Assembly (NCBI GenBank): GCA_034509425.1
Contig: JAVTVJ010000452.1
Coordinates: 1,364,001 to 1,428,000 of the forward strand
DNA: 64,000 nt
From: Eopsaltria australis
Taxonomy: Eukaryota > Chordata > Aves > Passeriformes > Petroicidae
Direction: 5' to 3'
Position numbers and translations under genes: made by a program. Of the stretch, positions 1-12,642 are shown piece after piece. Below the pieces are notes generated by a model, which ran no database searches, was not told the origin of the DNA, and saw nothing but the letters and a program-made list of their open reading frames with translations. Numbering within the stretch: position 1 is the first letter of the stretch; every line of letters begins with the position of its first letter.

Positions 1-465
1 GGCCCAGCTATAGTTCTGTTAAGAAACTGAAGACACTGAACAAGGAAGTAAAATAAAGTGCTATAGCAAAACTTTGATGTAGCATACCAGGAAATTTGGG
101 CTGTTTTTCTGTATAAGAAGAGAAATGAGCAGAGGTAGCACAAGCAGCAGGTCTCATGTTTCCTTCAGGCTGGAGAGAGCACGGCCACCTCCCAGCTTCC
201 TCCTACCTCCCCAAACCACAAACTCCTTTCCCAGACTGCAAGTTCTCTTCCCACTGCTCTGGCAAGGACATGTCTTTCCTTTCTTTGTCTCAGCTCCAAG
301 TTGCCAAGCAGGTTAAAAAAAAAAAAAAACAAAAAAGAGCTGAACATGTCCACAGAAGGACATGGGGGTTTGGGAGATCCTGTGTGATGTTAACAGACCA
401 CAAGTGTTTTGCGCAAGAACTGTCTTTCTGATAATGTTGGGAAAATTATTAACTTTTCTAAAAAA

Positions 466-512
466 GATGGATGGGTGGATGGATGGATGGATGGATGGAT
501 GGATGGATGGAT
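466..512. repeat. (ATGG)n tetranucleotide microsatellite
   Basis: About eleven copies of ATGG in tandem, with one variant unit (GTGG) near the left end. The period of 4 means every frame through it is open, which explains the spurious Met-Asp-Gly-Trp and Ile-His-Pro-Ser repeat peptides that can be translated across it. Confidence 0.95.
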
Positions 513-3483
513 ACTTATTTTCCTCAGATAACATTCTACTGTGTTTCTTTTCTCTCCAGCATACACATCATTAAATAAAACAATCACTTATTAGCAGTGC
601 AAGAACATTAAGATGAAAATAAAATGGGAAGCAGAACAGCAAAGTTAATATGTAAGAGCAAAATATCACAGAGCCAACTGAATTAGCACCACTACACAGC
701 TTTCTTTATGTCTAGCTGAAATCTGTTTCAAGATTGAAAACATTCAACAAGACTAAGTGATGCTAAGAGCAGGAGGAAAGAGTTTCTAAGAACTCACATC
801 ATAAATACCCCTTAATATTGTAGGATATTACCTTAAATTAAGTTGAAGCAAGCCATATCTGTAAGATTAGACTCTGGTTGAATTCCAGGTTCTAATAGCA
901 GTAGCAAGCAAATCATGCCACCCTGACTGTGAATAGGTCAGCGTTGTATTCTCATCAGACACCTTTCAGAAAAATGGGGAAGCAAATGTTCCCTGAAGCT
1001 GCCATTAGCCCAGCATGGGCTGCTGGGTGTATCTGGCTCAGGTGCTCCAACTTCAGCAGTGGCTTTTCATTCACCAGCCTTCTGCTGGAAAACCTGAGGC
1101 TTTCCAACCCACTGAAATGGAGACTCAGGCACCCTCTCAACCTGTCACAGTTGTATTTCACTTGAGTTTTGGAAGTCAGCAGGTACCATTTTCTGAGAAA
1201 GTCACAGAAGACATTATACAGCAGTTTTTAAAGTTAAAATTTTGAGCTGTCAGCCCAAATCATTTGCTCCCACAAGTTTATAAGTATGAGCCAAGAAGCT
1301 ACTGAGGTTGAAGACTTGTTAAATACCACATTATAAGAATGTTTTAGACAACAAAACATGAAGTGTTTTAGCAATATTTAGGGACTGAAAATAAGTTCAC
1401 TGTGGAAATTGTAGACCATTTAAGACATTGATCTTGAGCACCTAAATGTTCACAGAAAATGAAGAATATACAAAATTAAAATACAGAATCCTCAGGAAAA
1501 TAGTCTATATAGCTCTAGGAAAATCAGGCCTACAAAATGTCCCCAGCTTGACAAATTTAGTTAAAGAAGGCACATGATGTCTTCCAGCAAACTAAGCATC
1601 TTATAACTAAGCTCTTATAACTAAACAGTTCTATATAAAAACAGATGCCACAGAAGTTAACAAAGCAGATTAAATAGCTCATAATTCTCAACAATTATCA
1701 TTCAACCCTTGGTATACCAGCTCTCCTTGTCTTTATAAGCAAAAAACTTCCAGGGATGTGGAAGTCCCAGTTAAGAAAGATAGTGCTGGTATAAATCCAT
1801 CATTCCATCAATTTTCATGCAACCTGAATTAAAGCACAAGTTAAATTCAAAGATATGATGTTGATCACGAGGTACAATAAACTCAATTGAACATCAGCAC
1901 TGCTACTCTAACCAAACAAGACTGCACAGAAAGCAGACCCAAAATTTAGTTCACGGTGTCGGAATGTAATTTGGAAGACAGTAATGTAAAAGATCATTGG
2001 GGTCACAGTTGTTTAGCTGCTAGCACAATCACTCCAGGGAAGTGGAGAGAGAGAGCAAACATGGTACTCCAACACACATAGCATCAAAGCATCATGTTGA
2101 AATTGTGAGACATAATTACATCATTTAACATTGGACTTCCTAAAATGTATCTGTTTCTGACATTGACTGCTTGAATCTAATGCCATTACATTGGTAAGAG
2201 CTCAGATGGGAGATATATGCTCTATTTAAGAACTAGACTTAAAGACAGACATTATAGCAAATCCATTTAATTTAGTTGAGAGGAGGTAAAGAGAGGATGA
2301 TAAAGAGGTGACAAGCATTGTCTCTGTCAGCTTATAGATGTTAGGTCTTAGAGCTGATTTGATTAGAGAATGCCAATCCACTGGATTGAAGCTGTTCTTG
2401 GGAATTTTATAAGCAGATTTTATAAGCACTCCCACACCTCATAGATGAAATAAATCCTTGAGGAAAGACCACTGGCTACTGCCCAGTCAATTTTCTTCAC
2501 ACAAAAACTAAAGCAAACCAATATTATGGGCACACCTGCATCTGAACTGAAGAAATAATACAAAGTGCCTTTTCAACTCAGAATTAACCGCTGCAGACTA
2601 CTCGATTTTTCCTGCTTTTTCCAGTCAGCCTCTCACCTGTCAGACAGGGATCAGCTGCTTCCATGGGTCCCCTCCGACCTTCATAGCAACAAGTGCAGGC
2701 GATCATTTCCAAAAAGCTCTGACCCCAACCCCTTCCAGAGCCAAACCAAAAGTTCCCTTTTTGGATAGACAATCTTTGCTGCTCTGACATTGCTTCCCTC
2801 ACAATGTTTACTTGTATTCAAGACACACCAGGAAAAACAAAAATGTGACTTCAGCACAGGAATAATTGAGGACTGTTCAGAAACCATTCAACAGATGTGG
2901 TAGAGTAATATAATGCAACTAACTTCTCTAAAGCCATGTCTTTAGCTTCCAAGCTCCATCCTTACTGGAATATGGCACCAAATTTTTAATTATACTGCTA
3001 CTATGAAGTGGTAATGAGCATTAGCTGATGACTCAGAATAATAATTACTAGGTGGTGCTATCATGAAGGTACAATTTTAGAAGCCAAGCAGGTGTTACTT
3101 TCCTGAATGATTCAAAAATCACAAGCAGCCAATTCTCTGGCTAATTGCACACGGAAGCTATGCACATCTGAAATGCCTTTTTTCACATGTCCAAAACAGG
3201 CGGAGAAGGAAGTTTTTCCTTAATGCTGCTAAGCTGATTGGTTGTCAGTGTTCAGAAATAATTCCCCAAGTACAAGCTTTGGCTTTTTCATGATGTGTCA
3301 AGCATCTCTCTATTAAAAAGGTTAGGTTGCCTTTTCTTGCAGAAAGAAATATTTCAGGCTTGCTTCCACCTAAACCTCCCACAGCCCCCAATTCTGACTG
3401 TCAGTCATTTTGCATCAGTGGCAGCAGCAGCAATAAATGTCTACTTGTAAGGACAGCATATTGGTTTTAACATTACTGGGTCT

Positions 3484-3535
3484 AATGAATAAATGAATAA
3501 AATGAATAATGAATAAATGAATAAAATAAATATAT
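3484..3535. repeat. (AATGAATA)n-type AT-rich simple repeat
   Basis: Imperfect tandem of AATGAATA/AATAAATG units that drifts into AAATAAAT at its right end. Simple low-complexity repeat with no sign of function. Confidence 0.85.
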
Positions 3536-6083
3536 AAACAACTTCTTTTAAAAAAGCATTAAAAAAGGGGCTATTTTTTAAGTAGCAGAATACATTTTTG
3601 AAAACAGTAAGTAACCCTGGAAAATCGTGGAGAGCAGTCTTATAGCTCTGACTTCTGCAAACTTGTTGGAAAATACCTCTTATAAAAGGCTTCCCTCTTC
3701 TGAATTGTTCCTCAGGTTACCCCACTGCACCATAAATTGAATCATGAGAAGATTTCAATGTCTCCATTTCTAATGAAAAGCCAGCTGACTGGGGATATAT
3801 CTATGACATTTGTACTACAGAGTATTTCAACATGAGATTGCTTGTGACAGCAATTCAAAAGTACTGAATCTCGTAACTCCCTTCTCTCCTGGGTGCTTCA
3901 GTAGTTCTTTTTTCAATCACTCTTGAAATAGCTGTATGATGGAGTTACATGGGACTTGTTATGGGAATGATAGATAGCAGATTAAGTATGTTTTTTTAAA
4001 AAAACACAGCTTTTCCTTTTGCATATTTTAAATCCTCTCCCATAGCACTGCTACTTAAACAATTCAATTAAAATTTTGGGTGATAGCATGCTCTTAATTT
4101 CTTTATCGATTAACTGGTGCACAAAAAAAGGATGATGGGGAAGTCTTTCCCCATGATACGGTGATTTTTCGTTTTTTGTAAGGGGTTTTCAGGGAGTTAG
4201 TGACAGAGGCAAGAAACAACAAAACCCTGGGTGTGTTGGGCCATCAGTTGTGACGTGGGCAGGTGGAGGCATCCTGTCTTCCACTGCAAGCACGCCCACG
4301 GTGACTAATGCCTTCACACCCTGCAGCATGGGATCACACTCACCCCATGGTTATGTCATTTTTAAAGCATCTGGTGGCAATTTAGAAATAGAAACCTAAA
4401 AACTAGACAGATATGTACTTGGTAGATCTACTATTCAGAAAAGCAGTGATGCAGTCACAGGAAAAACAAATAAATATTGACATTCACCCTTCTTAAATCT
4501 GAGCTGGGGAGTTTACCTATTTACTACCTTGCTTTGAACACCAGGAAAAGATGAATTATCTACCAGTTACAGCTGGCAGTTGAGCAACACAGAAGAGACG
4601 TTTGCAGTGGTAGATAGATGAGCTTCATTACTTTGGAACTAGCCTCTTGTACGGAGATGCTGTACCCATTTTAGGCCCTTAGTAAAGCAGATTACTTTAT
4701 CTATTATCACTGCAAGCAATCTCCACTATCAGACATATGTTTAAGTTATCACATCAGGCAAGGTGCCCTCATGGATGGTATACACCCAATTAACACACCA
4801 CAAGAACAAGGAAAATTTCTCTGTGACCTCCTCCAGCTCTCTAATGTGCACACACTGCCTCAGAGCTCCTCAGTGGGCTCCTCCACTGGCTCATGCCACC
4901 AAACCAATGTGCTCAGCTCTGGAACCTCCAGCTCAGAACTGCAGAGCTATTTATTATTGCATGTAGCTTAAAGATAGCAACTTTTTGTGACATTAGTCAC
5001 ATTTATCTCTTGGGCACCACTGGAATGTACTGAAGTGAACTCAATGCAGGGTGTAATTCAGGAAATGTAACTACATTCATTGAAGACATTTAAATATTAA
5101 TCTGTAAATATGTTTGTTACTTATTCCATCAGGATTTGTTTCCATTTCTTTGAGCACTTGAGCCCCTCATCAGCAAACACCATCTCCTTTAGAAGGTTGG
5201 AAGCAAAAGAAAATGGCACTAGTGAACCTGGGCATTTCAGCTGGAGCCAACCTCCACATTCACAATTATTGAGAGCCAACCCTTGTCACTCATTGCTGAA
5301 TGAGCTCAAAACCCTTTTGAAAAACAGCCCAACACACCCACTGTGATTGTGCTAAGCCATTTTGAATTAAGGCCCCTGGTACCACTTACTTTGATGCACA
5401 GCTTTTTGTGTTGTTTAGAAACCTGAGAGCTGTCCTGATAAGACAGAGGAAACATCCTCTAGTCCAGCACACTCCCCTGAGAACAGACTTCATCTCACTT
5501 TCTGCAGAGCAGCCCACACTAGTCATTAGGTTATTTCTGTTTTCAAGGAGACTGAGCCCTCCCAGGGGCAATTCAGCTTCCCTAGTTTAGGTGCTTATCT
5601 CAGGCTTGCATGAATCACCTCAGCCTCCCCTCTTCCCATCCCCTGATGATTGTTTGCTGTAAATAAACGCACAGAGCTAGAAATTAGGTGTCTTGCTGAA
5701 GAAAGTCAGGGAAAATGAACCACATTTTAACAGTGGCCAGCAGCAGCCACTGAAGACCATTCATTTTTCATGCCAGATATCTTCCCAGATTCCTAAGAAA
5801 AATGAGTTTCAGGATTTCCTAAATTGAAAGTTGCATCAAGGCTTTAAAGTTACCGAGGGTCTTATTTTCTATGTAGGAGCCTAATCTTTTCTCCATATCA
5901 CTGCTGTCTAAAATCTTCCTGCAGCAATTCCGTGATTTAATGTTCCTTGAACAGGAGAAGGGGCAGAAGAGGGAACTGGACTTTAGGCCTGCTGTCTGAT
6001 GATGCCTGAAGGATTTTTCTGCTTTTCTTCTGAATACTTCTTACACTGTTCCCTACATTCACAAGTATTAGCATGCATACTTG

Positions 6084-6455
6084 TGATGCTTTAGGTGATA
6101 GTTTAGCCTGGTTTCATGGTGTTCAGTAGGCCAGTAGACTAAACACCCCTGAAGCCACGTAGAGTTAGAAGACCAAACACTCTGTTTTCGTGGGCCCTCA
6201 AGGTCTCCTAGTAGGACAGATTCTGTAAACCAGAAGTTAGCCCACCCAGGCCCCTTATTGGGCCCTCCTGGTAGATATGCTAATGTGTAGAGTCTTTAAT
6301 TGTATCCTCGACTGGGGGGACGGGGCTTTTGCGGCGCGTTCTACCTGGACGGCAGAAGCCATGGAATGGGATCCTATTAAAATACCGAGGTAAATGACCC
6401 CCAACCCTCTAACCATGTCTGAGCCTTTATTTCCTAAGACCAGAAAAAGGCATCA
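6084..6455 (+). mobile_element. Probable solo LTR of an endogenous retrovirus
   Basis: The 372-base segment is bounded by inverted ends TGATGC (6084-6089) and GCATCA (6450-6455), matching the TG...CA rule of retroviral LTRs. It is unlike its surroundings: a GC- and CpG-richer core at about 6308-6360 is followed by an ATTAAA polyadenylation-type signal at about 6376. A pyrimidine-rich U5-like stretch follows, ending in a GAGCCTTTATTTCC-like segment. Read this way the LTR is in + orientation. No gag, pol or env sequence lies on either side, so it would be a solo LTR left by recombination. I could not find a clean target-site duplication, so the exact ends may be off by a few bases. The family is not identified; a different kind of repeat remains possible. 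Confidence 0.5.
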
Positions 6456-6689
6456 CTGATAATGATATTGTTCCTAGTCTGTACTTTTAAATTACATCAT
6501 ATTTTCTCTCTCATGCCCTTTTTCACACTCAACTGAAGAGTTGTTGTTCTTCTAAGAAAAAGTGCCCCAACCTTCAGGTGAAATTATCAGTTCCCTCCAG
6601 GGCATCTAAGATTCAAAAGTTTACGGATCTGTAAAATCACAGGGATAATTCTGATTTTGCTCTCTACTCCTCTCCTAGTATTTCTTATT

Positions 6690-7370
6690 TTCTATTTACT
6701 TTACTGACCACCACTGTACATTGAACTGACACTTACAAACTATTATCCACTGTACCTCCAATAGTATGTTGTGGCTTTTTAGCCTCTCAGAAAGAAGAGG
6801 ATTACTTCCTTTCCCCCTCCATCATTCATGCATTATTTCGTATTCCTTGACACTGAATTTCATTTCCCCATATTTTCAGCTCTACGTTGAAAGAGTCTCT
6901 GCAAGCAATTTCAGGCAGCTTCAGGTCAGATTATTGTAAATAATTTTTGTATTCTCTACAAGTTTTTTCATCTACTTAAAATCAGATCATTGATGAATAT
7001 GCTGAACAGCTCCAACAACAGATCTTTGGACTCATCCCAGTAATAGCTTCTATAGAATACGGATGCTAATCAGATATACCATCTCTTTGTTTCCTATTTT
7101 TAATCACTTAGCACTTCTTTCATTCCCTGATAACTGTGGTTCTAAAATATTTCTGTGAAATATAGCTTGTACTTTTATTTTCAAAGAGTTTTTTACAAAG
7201 TACTAGCTAGATCTGCTATATCCACATAGTAGCTTCCCTCCAACACTTGCACAGACTCACAAGTAAATTCCCTTTACAGAAGACATGCTGTCTCCTCTCT
7301 GGTTCATTATATTTCTGTTATCTACTGCTTCTATTCCTATTCTGATTCCTACAGAACTATGTAATACAGG
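6690..7370 (-). mobile_element. Ancient CR1/L3-like LINE remnant, antisense
   Basis: Read on the minus strand, this follows the order of the reverse-transcriptase-to-C-terminal part of old amniote CR1 elements, with heavy divergence. Landmarks on the + strand are the block AGATCATTGATGAATATGCT at about 6984, the TTTGTTTCCTATTTTTAATC block at about 7087, and the CCCTTTACAGAAGACATGCT block at about 7270. All three are in the correct order and approximate spacing. No frame stays open, so it is inactive. It is much more decayed than the avian CR1 copies elsewhere in the window, and was presumably inserted before birds radiated. Ends are approximate. Confidence 0.62.
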
Positions 7371-9869
7371 AGCAAGATATACTGATAATCTCCCCACACT
7401 ACCCCCAGAAGCCCTCACTAGACTGGTATATTATTGGTTTATTTAAGCAGACAGCAAACTAGGAGCAATTTCTTATTTTTATTCCTCTAGATCTCTGCAT
7501 GAACAACGTCCAGCTCCAGCACCTTGTTACCAGAATTTTTTCCTGCTTGTTTTTTTTTTTTTTTTCCGTGAGAAGATTTTAGAACTGACATTTCAAAAAG
7601 CGCCAGGCGACTATCAAAGAGACATGTCTGGTCCAGTGAAGGCAAGTCCCTGCAACCCAGCTGCCTTGAAGATACCAACAGCAGTTTTAGCAAACCTGAG
7701 GATCTGTAGCCTAAGAGCAGCAAAGGCATGAGAAAAGACGGAGTACAAGGTAAAAGGATAAGGGATGAGTCACGCTATTTAAAGTAACTGACATCTAAGC
7801 TTCCCTTCATTTTGGCACCTAATAACACACGCATCCTCAGCCCACTCAATTTGCAGGATAGGGGTGTAGGCAGGAGCTCTGCTATGAATCTACTGCATAC
7901 AGGTGCCACCCTCAGCCCCTGGGGTGGGACGCCCTCATGCACAGTGAGTCAGTCTGCAGCAACACCTCGGTCAGCCCAGGTGCATCATTTCCCATGTGCA
8001 GTAGGGACTTCCAGCACTGAGGATCCCACACCTCTCTAACCAGGAGAGGAGGAAAGAGAGCTCTCCCCTTAACTTCAGTAAACATGGATTTCTCCTCCAT
8101 TTAGGGTGGTGACAGCTGCAGCTTAGGCCCATCAGAAAATGGTGAAGGAAGTGATCAGAGTGGAATTTGAGCACATTACCACTATTTGCTTTGGTGAATG
8201 GTACTGCAGTTTGCAGTAGTAGTTGTGCCAACCCCAAATATTTCCAGAGCAATGACTCAGATGATTTTCTTCCCATGGAAAAAAAAAAAACAACAATAAA
8301 GCCAAACACACATGGGGCATCCCTGTTCCAGTCCATATGGCTTTATTTTCATTGTGTGCCTTTTGAGCAGCAATGCACTTCCATTGTCTTTGTCTTTCAA
8401 TACATTTTTTTTTAAATATAGGAATTAAATTGAAAGCTGGAATTATTTATTGGGGAACTCTGCTTAAACAAAAAATACCCCATGAAATATTGCAAGATTC
8501 ATGGAAGAAGTGATATTTTAGATCATACTTAGGTGATGCAGCAACAGTGGAAATTTAGCTTGTGTATTTGCTGGTAGATAATTAAATTTGCAGCTTTAAG
8601 TCATGTCATTTCATAAATGCACTTGCCCAAGCACTGCTCAACACCACGTTGATCATCCTGGCAAAGAGGTCAGGATTTCCAAGGTTGGATAGGTTTTACA
8701 GTCCCCCTCAGAAAACATATATTTTAGGAAAGTCCAAGTGCTTAGAATTTATTTTATTTTTCTGGAACAAAAGGTCCAAGCAGAATATAGCTTTGCAGTT
8801 ACTTTCAATAATTTAAACACTATCAACATAAAATACAAGTACTGCAGTTACAGCTTCATATTTAGAATAAATATGCTTCAAAAAGCTAGGAAAATTGTTA
8901 TTACACTCATATGATTGTTAATTCTTCCATCTTGAAGAAAAAAAAACGAGTTTAAGAAGCTAAATTAGTAGCACATAGTACAAATAAACAGATTTTTAAA
9001 GAAGCTGTTTGAATTCTTCAAATTCATTTTTGCCAAGAGCCCATCTGGGACTAACTTCCATCACCACACTATGAGAGCTTCATTAGAAAGGTGTTATAAC
9101 AATACTCTAGAAACAGCAGCAGAACATAGGTTTTCTTTTCTCCCTTGAATACAGCTTGTAACTTTTCACACAGAGATGAGCAGGAAAGACTGTGTCTCCC
9201 TACAAAAAGCCTACCTGCAATTTTCTTCTTCAGCTTCATACACATGTAGAAGACAAAAGAGATTACCCCATGAATGAACAAGCAAACTAACTGTCAGTCA
9301 GACCAGACAATCTTGGTACAAATAAAGGAAGATTACTGGAAAATACAAGGTTTGATATGGTGACAGAAATCACTCTTGTCAAGTTGTATTAATACACAGT
9401 GACTTGCAGGCTACTTCGGGTGCATTACTTCTCCAAACTTCTTTTTTTCTCATGACTGAGAAAAATAGTAGTTCAGTAAATGCTGAACTACATTTTTGTT
9501 ATGTCCCCAGTACTGGGTGGTTGGATTGTTTTTTGTATGATTCATAATCAACTGCTTTAAAATCTTATTTTTTCCCCCATGATTTAAGTGAATGTGTCAT
9601 TGTCACTTGGGAACAAGCAACAAAAAGCATGAACAGGAACATGTTCAGCACAGTGAGCAAGGCCAAATATTTTTGGATCTCTGTCTTCCAGCATAACTAG
9701 AATAATTTCAAAGTTTCTCCCCAAGACCTTGCTGCAAACTCCTACCACTTGCTGAGAGCTCAGGAGTGGCTGTGCCAATTCAGCCTTTCATTTTAATTAA
9801 ATCTAAAAATCAGGAATTATTTAAGATTATTTTATACTGCTTAGAGCCAGTAATTGGACTCTATTTGCC

Positions 9870-9892
9870 TTTTTTTTTTTTTTTTTTTTTTT
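9870..9892. repeat. Poly(T) run of 23
   Basis: Uninterrupted T run immediately before GCAG. It can be read as a very strong polypyrimidine tract of a + strand splice acceptor. It could equally be the poly(A) end of something retroposed on the minus strand, although no polyadenylation signal or recognisable source gene is seen there. Confidence 0.9.
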
Positions 9893-9896
9893 GCAG

Positions 9897-10064
9897 CCAA
9901 GGGCATAATTATGGCAGGTTCACATGGTTTTTGCTCACAAGCCCCGGGTACACAGATCCTTCAAGCCAATTGGGACACAGCTAACAGATGCTTGGAGAGG
10001 ATGTTATGGGTGGTTGTTATAAGGGCTAACTCTCTTTGGCTGCTAGACAGGATTCCTCTCAAAG
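9897..10064 (+). other. Exon-like segment with strong splice sites, unassigned
   Basis: The segment is preceded by a 23-base T tract plus GCAG and followed by CTCAAAG|GTGAGC, so both ends resemble good splice sites. It is 168 bases long, divisible by three, and one frame is open throughout; that frame begins in the T tract and runs past the donor to 10090. The encoded residues (for example GIIMAGSHGFCSQAPGTQIL) match no family I know. It lies on the strand opposite to the leftward gene inferred from the CpG island, which argues against it. Chance is a serious alternative. Confidence 0.18.
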
Positions 10065-11734
10065 GTGAGCCAGGAAAAACTAATACCTAAGTAGAAGCTC
10101 CTTAGCAAGGCAATTACAATGCAGCTAATACTCGAGTCTTTTCCAGGGCTATGATAAACCCAGCTCCAGTGCAGGAAAAAATGAGGTTACTGGAGAGGAA
10201 CCCGGGCACAGGCACTGAAAATCTCATTCATAGTACAAGGACCTTCAGCCTCGGCCCCTCTCCAGCTCCACTACGGCACAACCGTTTCCACTGATCTTGT
10301 GACTCATCCTGCATGAGAAGACTCGTTGTATTTGTAGATACAGCCCAATCTTGATCACTTTGTTTTGGACTAGAACAAAATTAGAGCGATTTAGCTATAG
10401 CAGTGTGAACAAGGTGGAAAAGGGACACCTGGCTCAGCAATGCTGTCACTCCGTGGGAAAATGTCCCCAGCTCCCCTCCAGCCTGGCTGGGCTCTGTCTG
10501 TACTTATGGTACATGGGGCTATGCCTTCAGTCCTATCACCAAGGAGCTGAAGTAAAAGTCTCACCAGCTCCCAGGAAGTTCCTTGGCCGCTGTTTTACCA
10601 GCTTTTAGCAAGTGGGCAGCAACTCTGGGAGGAGTGGAAAGTGCAGAAGCACCTGGGGAAGGATGCCACTGCTGCACCTTGCCAATCCTCTGGCAGCAGC
10701 AAAGCAGGTTTGGGGAGCTGCCTCCTTCCCACTGCTGCCACCCTTATGCCTCTCTGCCTGCACAGGAGAGCTACCACACCTTTCCCCTGTGCTAATTCAG
10801 CTGCTTACCTAACCACAGGCAAGCTGGGTACACGTTCACACTGAGTTTAAATATAAAACCTCCAAAAGAGCACTGTGCTCTTTAAAAAAACCCAAACAAA
10901 TCACCCCCAAATCAAAACATTTCACAGGTCTGGCACAAAGCACAGCCCTTCCAGAAGCTGAATCAGCTGGGGAGGAAGCAGTACCCACCAGCTGCAGAGA
11001 ATGAGAAAGAGGTATAAGGAACTGGGGGCAGGATGGAAACCACCGAACTCCACCCCTGCCCATAAAGAAAGGGGAACAGCACTCGGCCTTAAAGCTGCTT
11101 TTGCAGACAAAGGATGACTACAAGCATATTAAAGTCTCTTGGAGGTAGCCCAACCAGCATGACACATGTTTCAAAATAATGCACATGCACTGCCAGCAGC
11201 AAGCCTTCATCATGGGCCTGCAGTACCTGAGCTACACAGATACCTGGGTGTGCAGGGTGCAAAGCCATCTGGGCCCTGGCCATATTGATGATCTCAGGGT
11301 GGCAAATAAGGCATGTTCTTATTTACCTTTCATTTTTAAGCATTTAGATTTAAATTGCTCTTCCTTCCCAAGTTAATACCAGGAACAGGAAGATTAATAT
11401 TCTGTTAAGAAAATGCTTACATTCCCTCAGTGATTTGATTCCAGAAGCTGGGGATTTAAGCTGGTGATAAACTATTTTCAAGACCAGTGATAAAATTGTA
11501 CAAATTGGCATTAACCTACAAGACAAACATCCGTCTCCCTCTGAAAGTTCCCCTCCCCACCTGTCAGGCAAAATCTCTTGCAAACACTGCCATGTCTCCC
11601 TGTATCTCTGCACCTTGCTGACACAAGCTTCCTTCAGCTCCCAGCAGGAACCAGTCAAGGGACTTTTTAATTCCACCTCCCTGCTGCTCAGCCCCTGACA
11701 CTAGAAAACTCATACCCATCATCAGTGCAAAGTT

Positions 11735-12642
11735 CAAGCCAGTGACTAGCAGTGCACTCCAGAGGCCAGTACTGGGTCCAGTACTGCTCAACATCATCAT
11801 CAGTCATCTAGATAATGGGGCAGGGTGCCCACAGCAAGCCTGCAGATCACACACAACCAAGAGGAGTGGCCAATACACCAGGGTCGTGCTGCCAAACAGA
11901 GGGACCTTGACTGACTGAAGAAATGGACCAACCTCATGAACAACGAGAAGTGCAAAGTCCTGCACCAGCGGGGAACAGCCCCAGACATCAGTATATGCTG
12001 AGGGCCATCCAGCTGGAAAGCAGTCTGGCAGAAAAGGAGCTGGGGGTCCCGGTGTACACCAGGTTCAGCATGAGTAAGAGACATGCCCCTGGTGCAAAGA
12101 AGGCCTATGGTGTCTGGGGCTGCATTACATGGAGTGTTATCAGTAGGCTGAGGAGACGCGGCCACACCCGGAGTACCATGTCCAGTTCTGGGCTGAGTAC
12201 AAGAGAGACATCAACATACTGGAGAGAGTTCAACCAAGAGCCACAAATACAATTGAGGGACTGGAGCACCTCTCCTGTCAGAGCAGTGACTGTTCAGTCT
12301 GGAGGAGAGAAAGCTTGTGGGGGTTCTTGTCAATATATATAAATAGCTGAAGGCAGAGTGCAAAGAGCATGGAGCCTGCTGCCTTAGAGTAGTGCCCAGT
12401 GACAGGACCAGAGGCAAGGGGCACAAACTGAAACACAGGAGCTTCCTTCTGAACATCAGGAGACACTTTTTCACTGTGACAATGACTGAATATTGGCCCA
12501 GGTTTCCCAGATGTAGAGTCTCCATTATTGGAAATATTCTAAACAGCTGGCTTTAGGAGGAGCTACTTGAACAGGAATGTTGGACCAAATGATCTCCAGA
12601 GGTCCCTTCCAAATCTCAACCATTTTGTGATAATGTGATCTC
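11735..12642 (+). mobile_element. CR1 LINE, 5'-truncated, 3' part of ORF2 and tail
   Basis: The first 100 bases correspond to the reverse-transcriptase block that in CR1 encodes [11 protein letters not shown]; here CCAGTACTGGGTCCAGTACT is still readable. Further right a frame reads KEQ-like, then HxEYxVQFWA-like and [19 protein letters not shown], the standard order for CR1 ORF2. The 3' part carries the usual GATCTCCAGAGGTCCCTTCC block before a short TTTTGTGATAATGTGAT terminus. Multiple stops and shifts break the frame, so it is dead. The antisense and overlapping open frames here are shadows of this element. Confidence 0.88.

Larger units (their letters stand above)
1..6083. other. Non-coding AT-rich DNA, no gene seen
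   Basis: No open frame here looks like protein and no exon with convincing splice sites was recognised. The stretch holds an A15 run at 315-329, two microsatellites listed separately, and a short tandem of the unit CTTATAACTAA near 1600-1625. By strand composition it is most simply intron of the leftward gene inferred from the CpG island at 38 kb, but that is inference. An undetected small exon or conserved enhancer is possible. Confidence 0.55.
7371..11734. other. Non-coding DNA, no gene recognised
   Basis: Contains homopolymer runs (T16 at 7550-7565, A12 at 8279-8290, T23 at 9870-9892) and one exon-like segment at 9897-10064 listed separately. The part from about 10.3 to 11.3 kb is somewhat GC-richer, but its open frames are short and mutually contradictory. 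No repeat family was recognised in the remainder. Confidence 0.55.

Noticed and set aside
156..574. Peptides with Met-Asp-Gly-Trp or Ile-His-Pro-Ser repeats
   Set aside because: They are translations of the (ATGG)n microsatellite.
11800..12342. Frames of 121 (minus) and 139 (plus) codons
   Set aside because: The plus frame is a broken piece of CR1 ORF2 and the minus frame is its antisense shadow.
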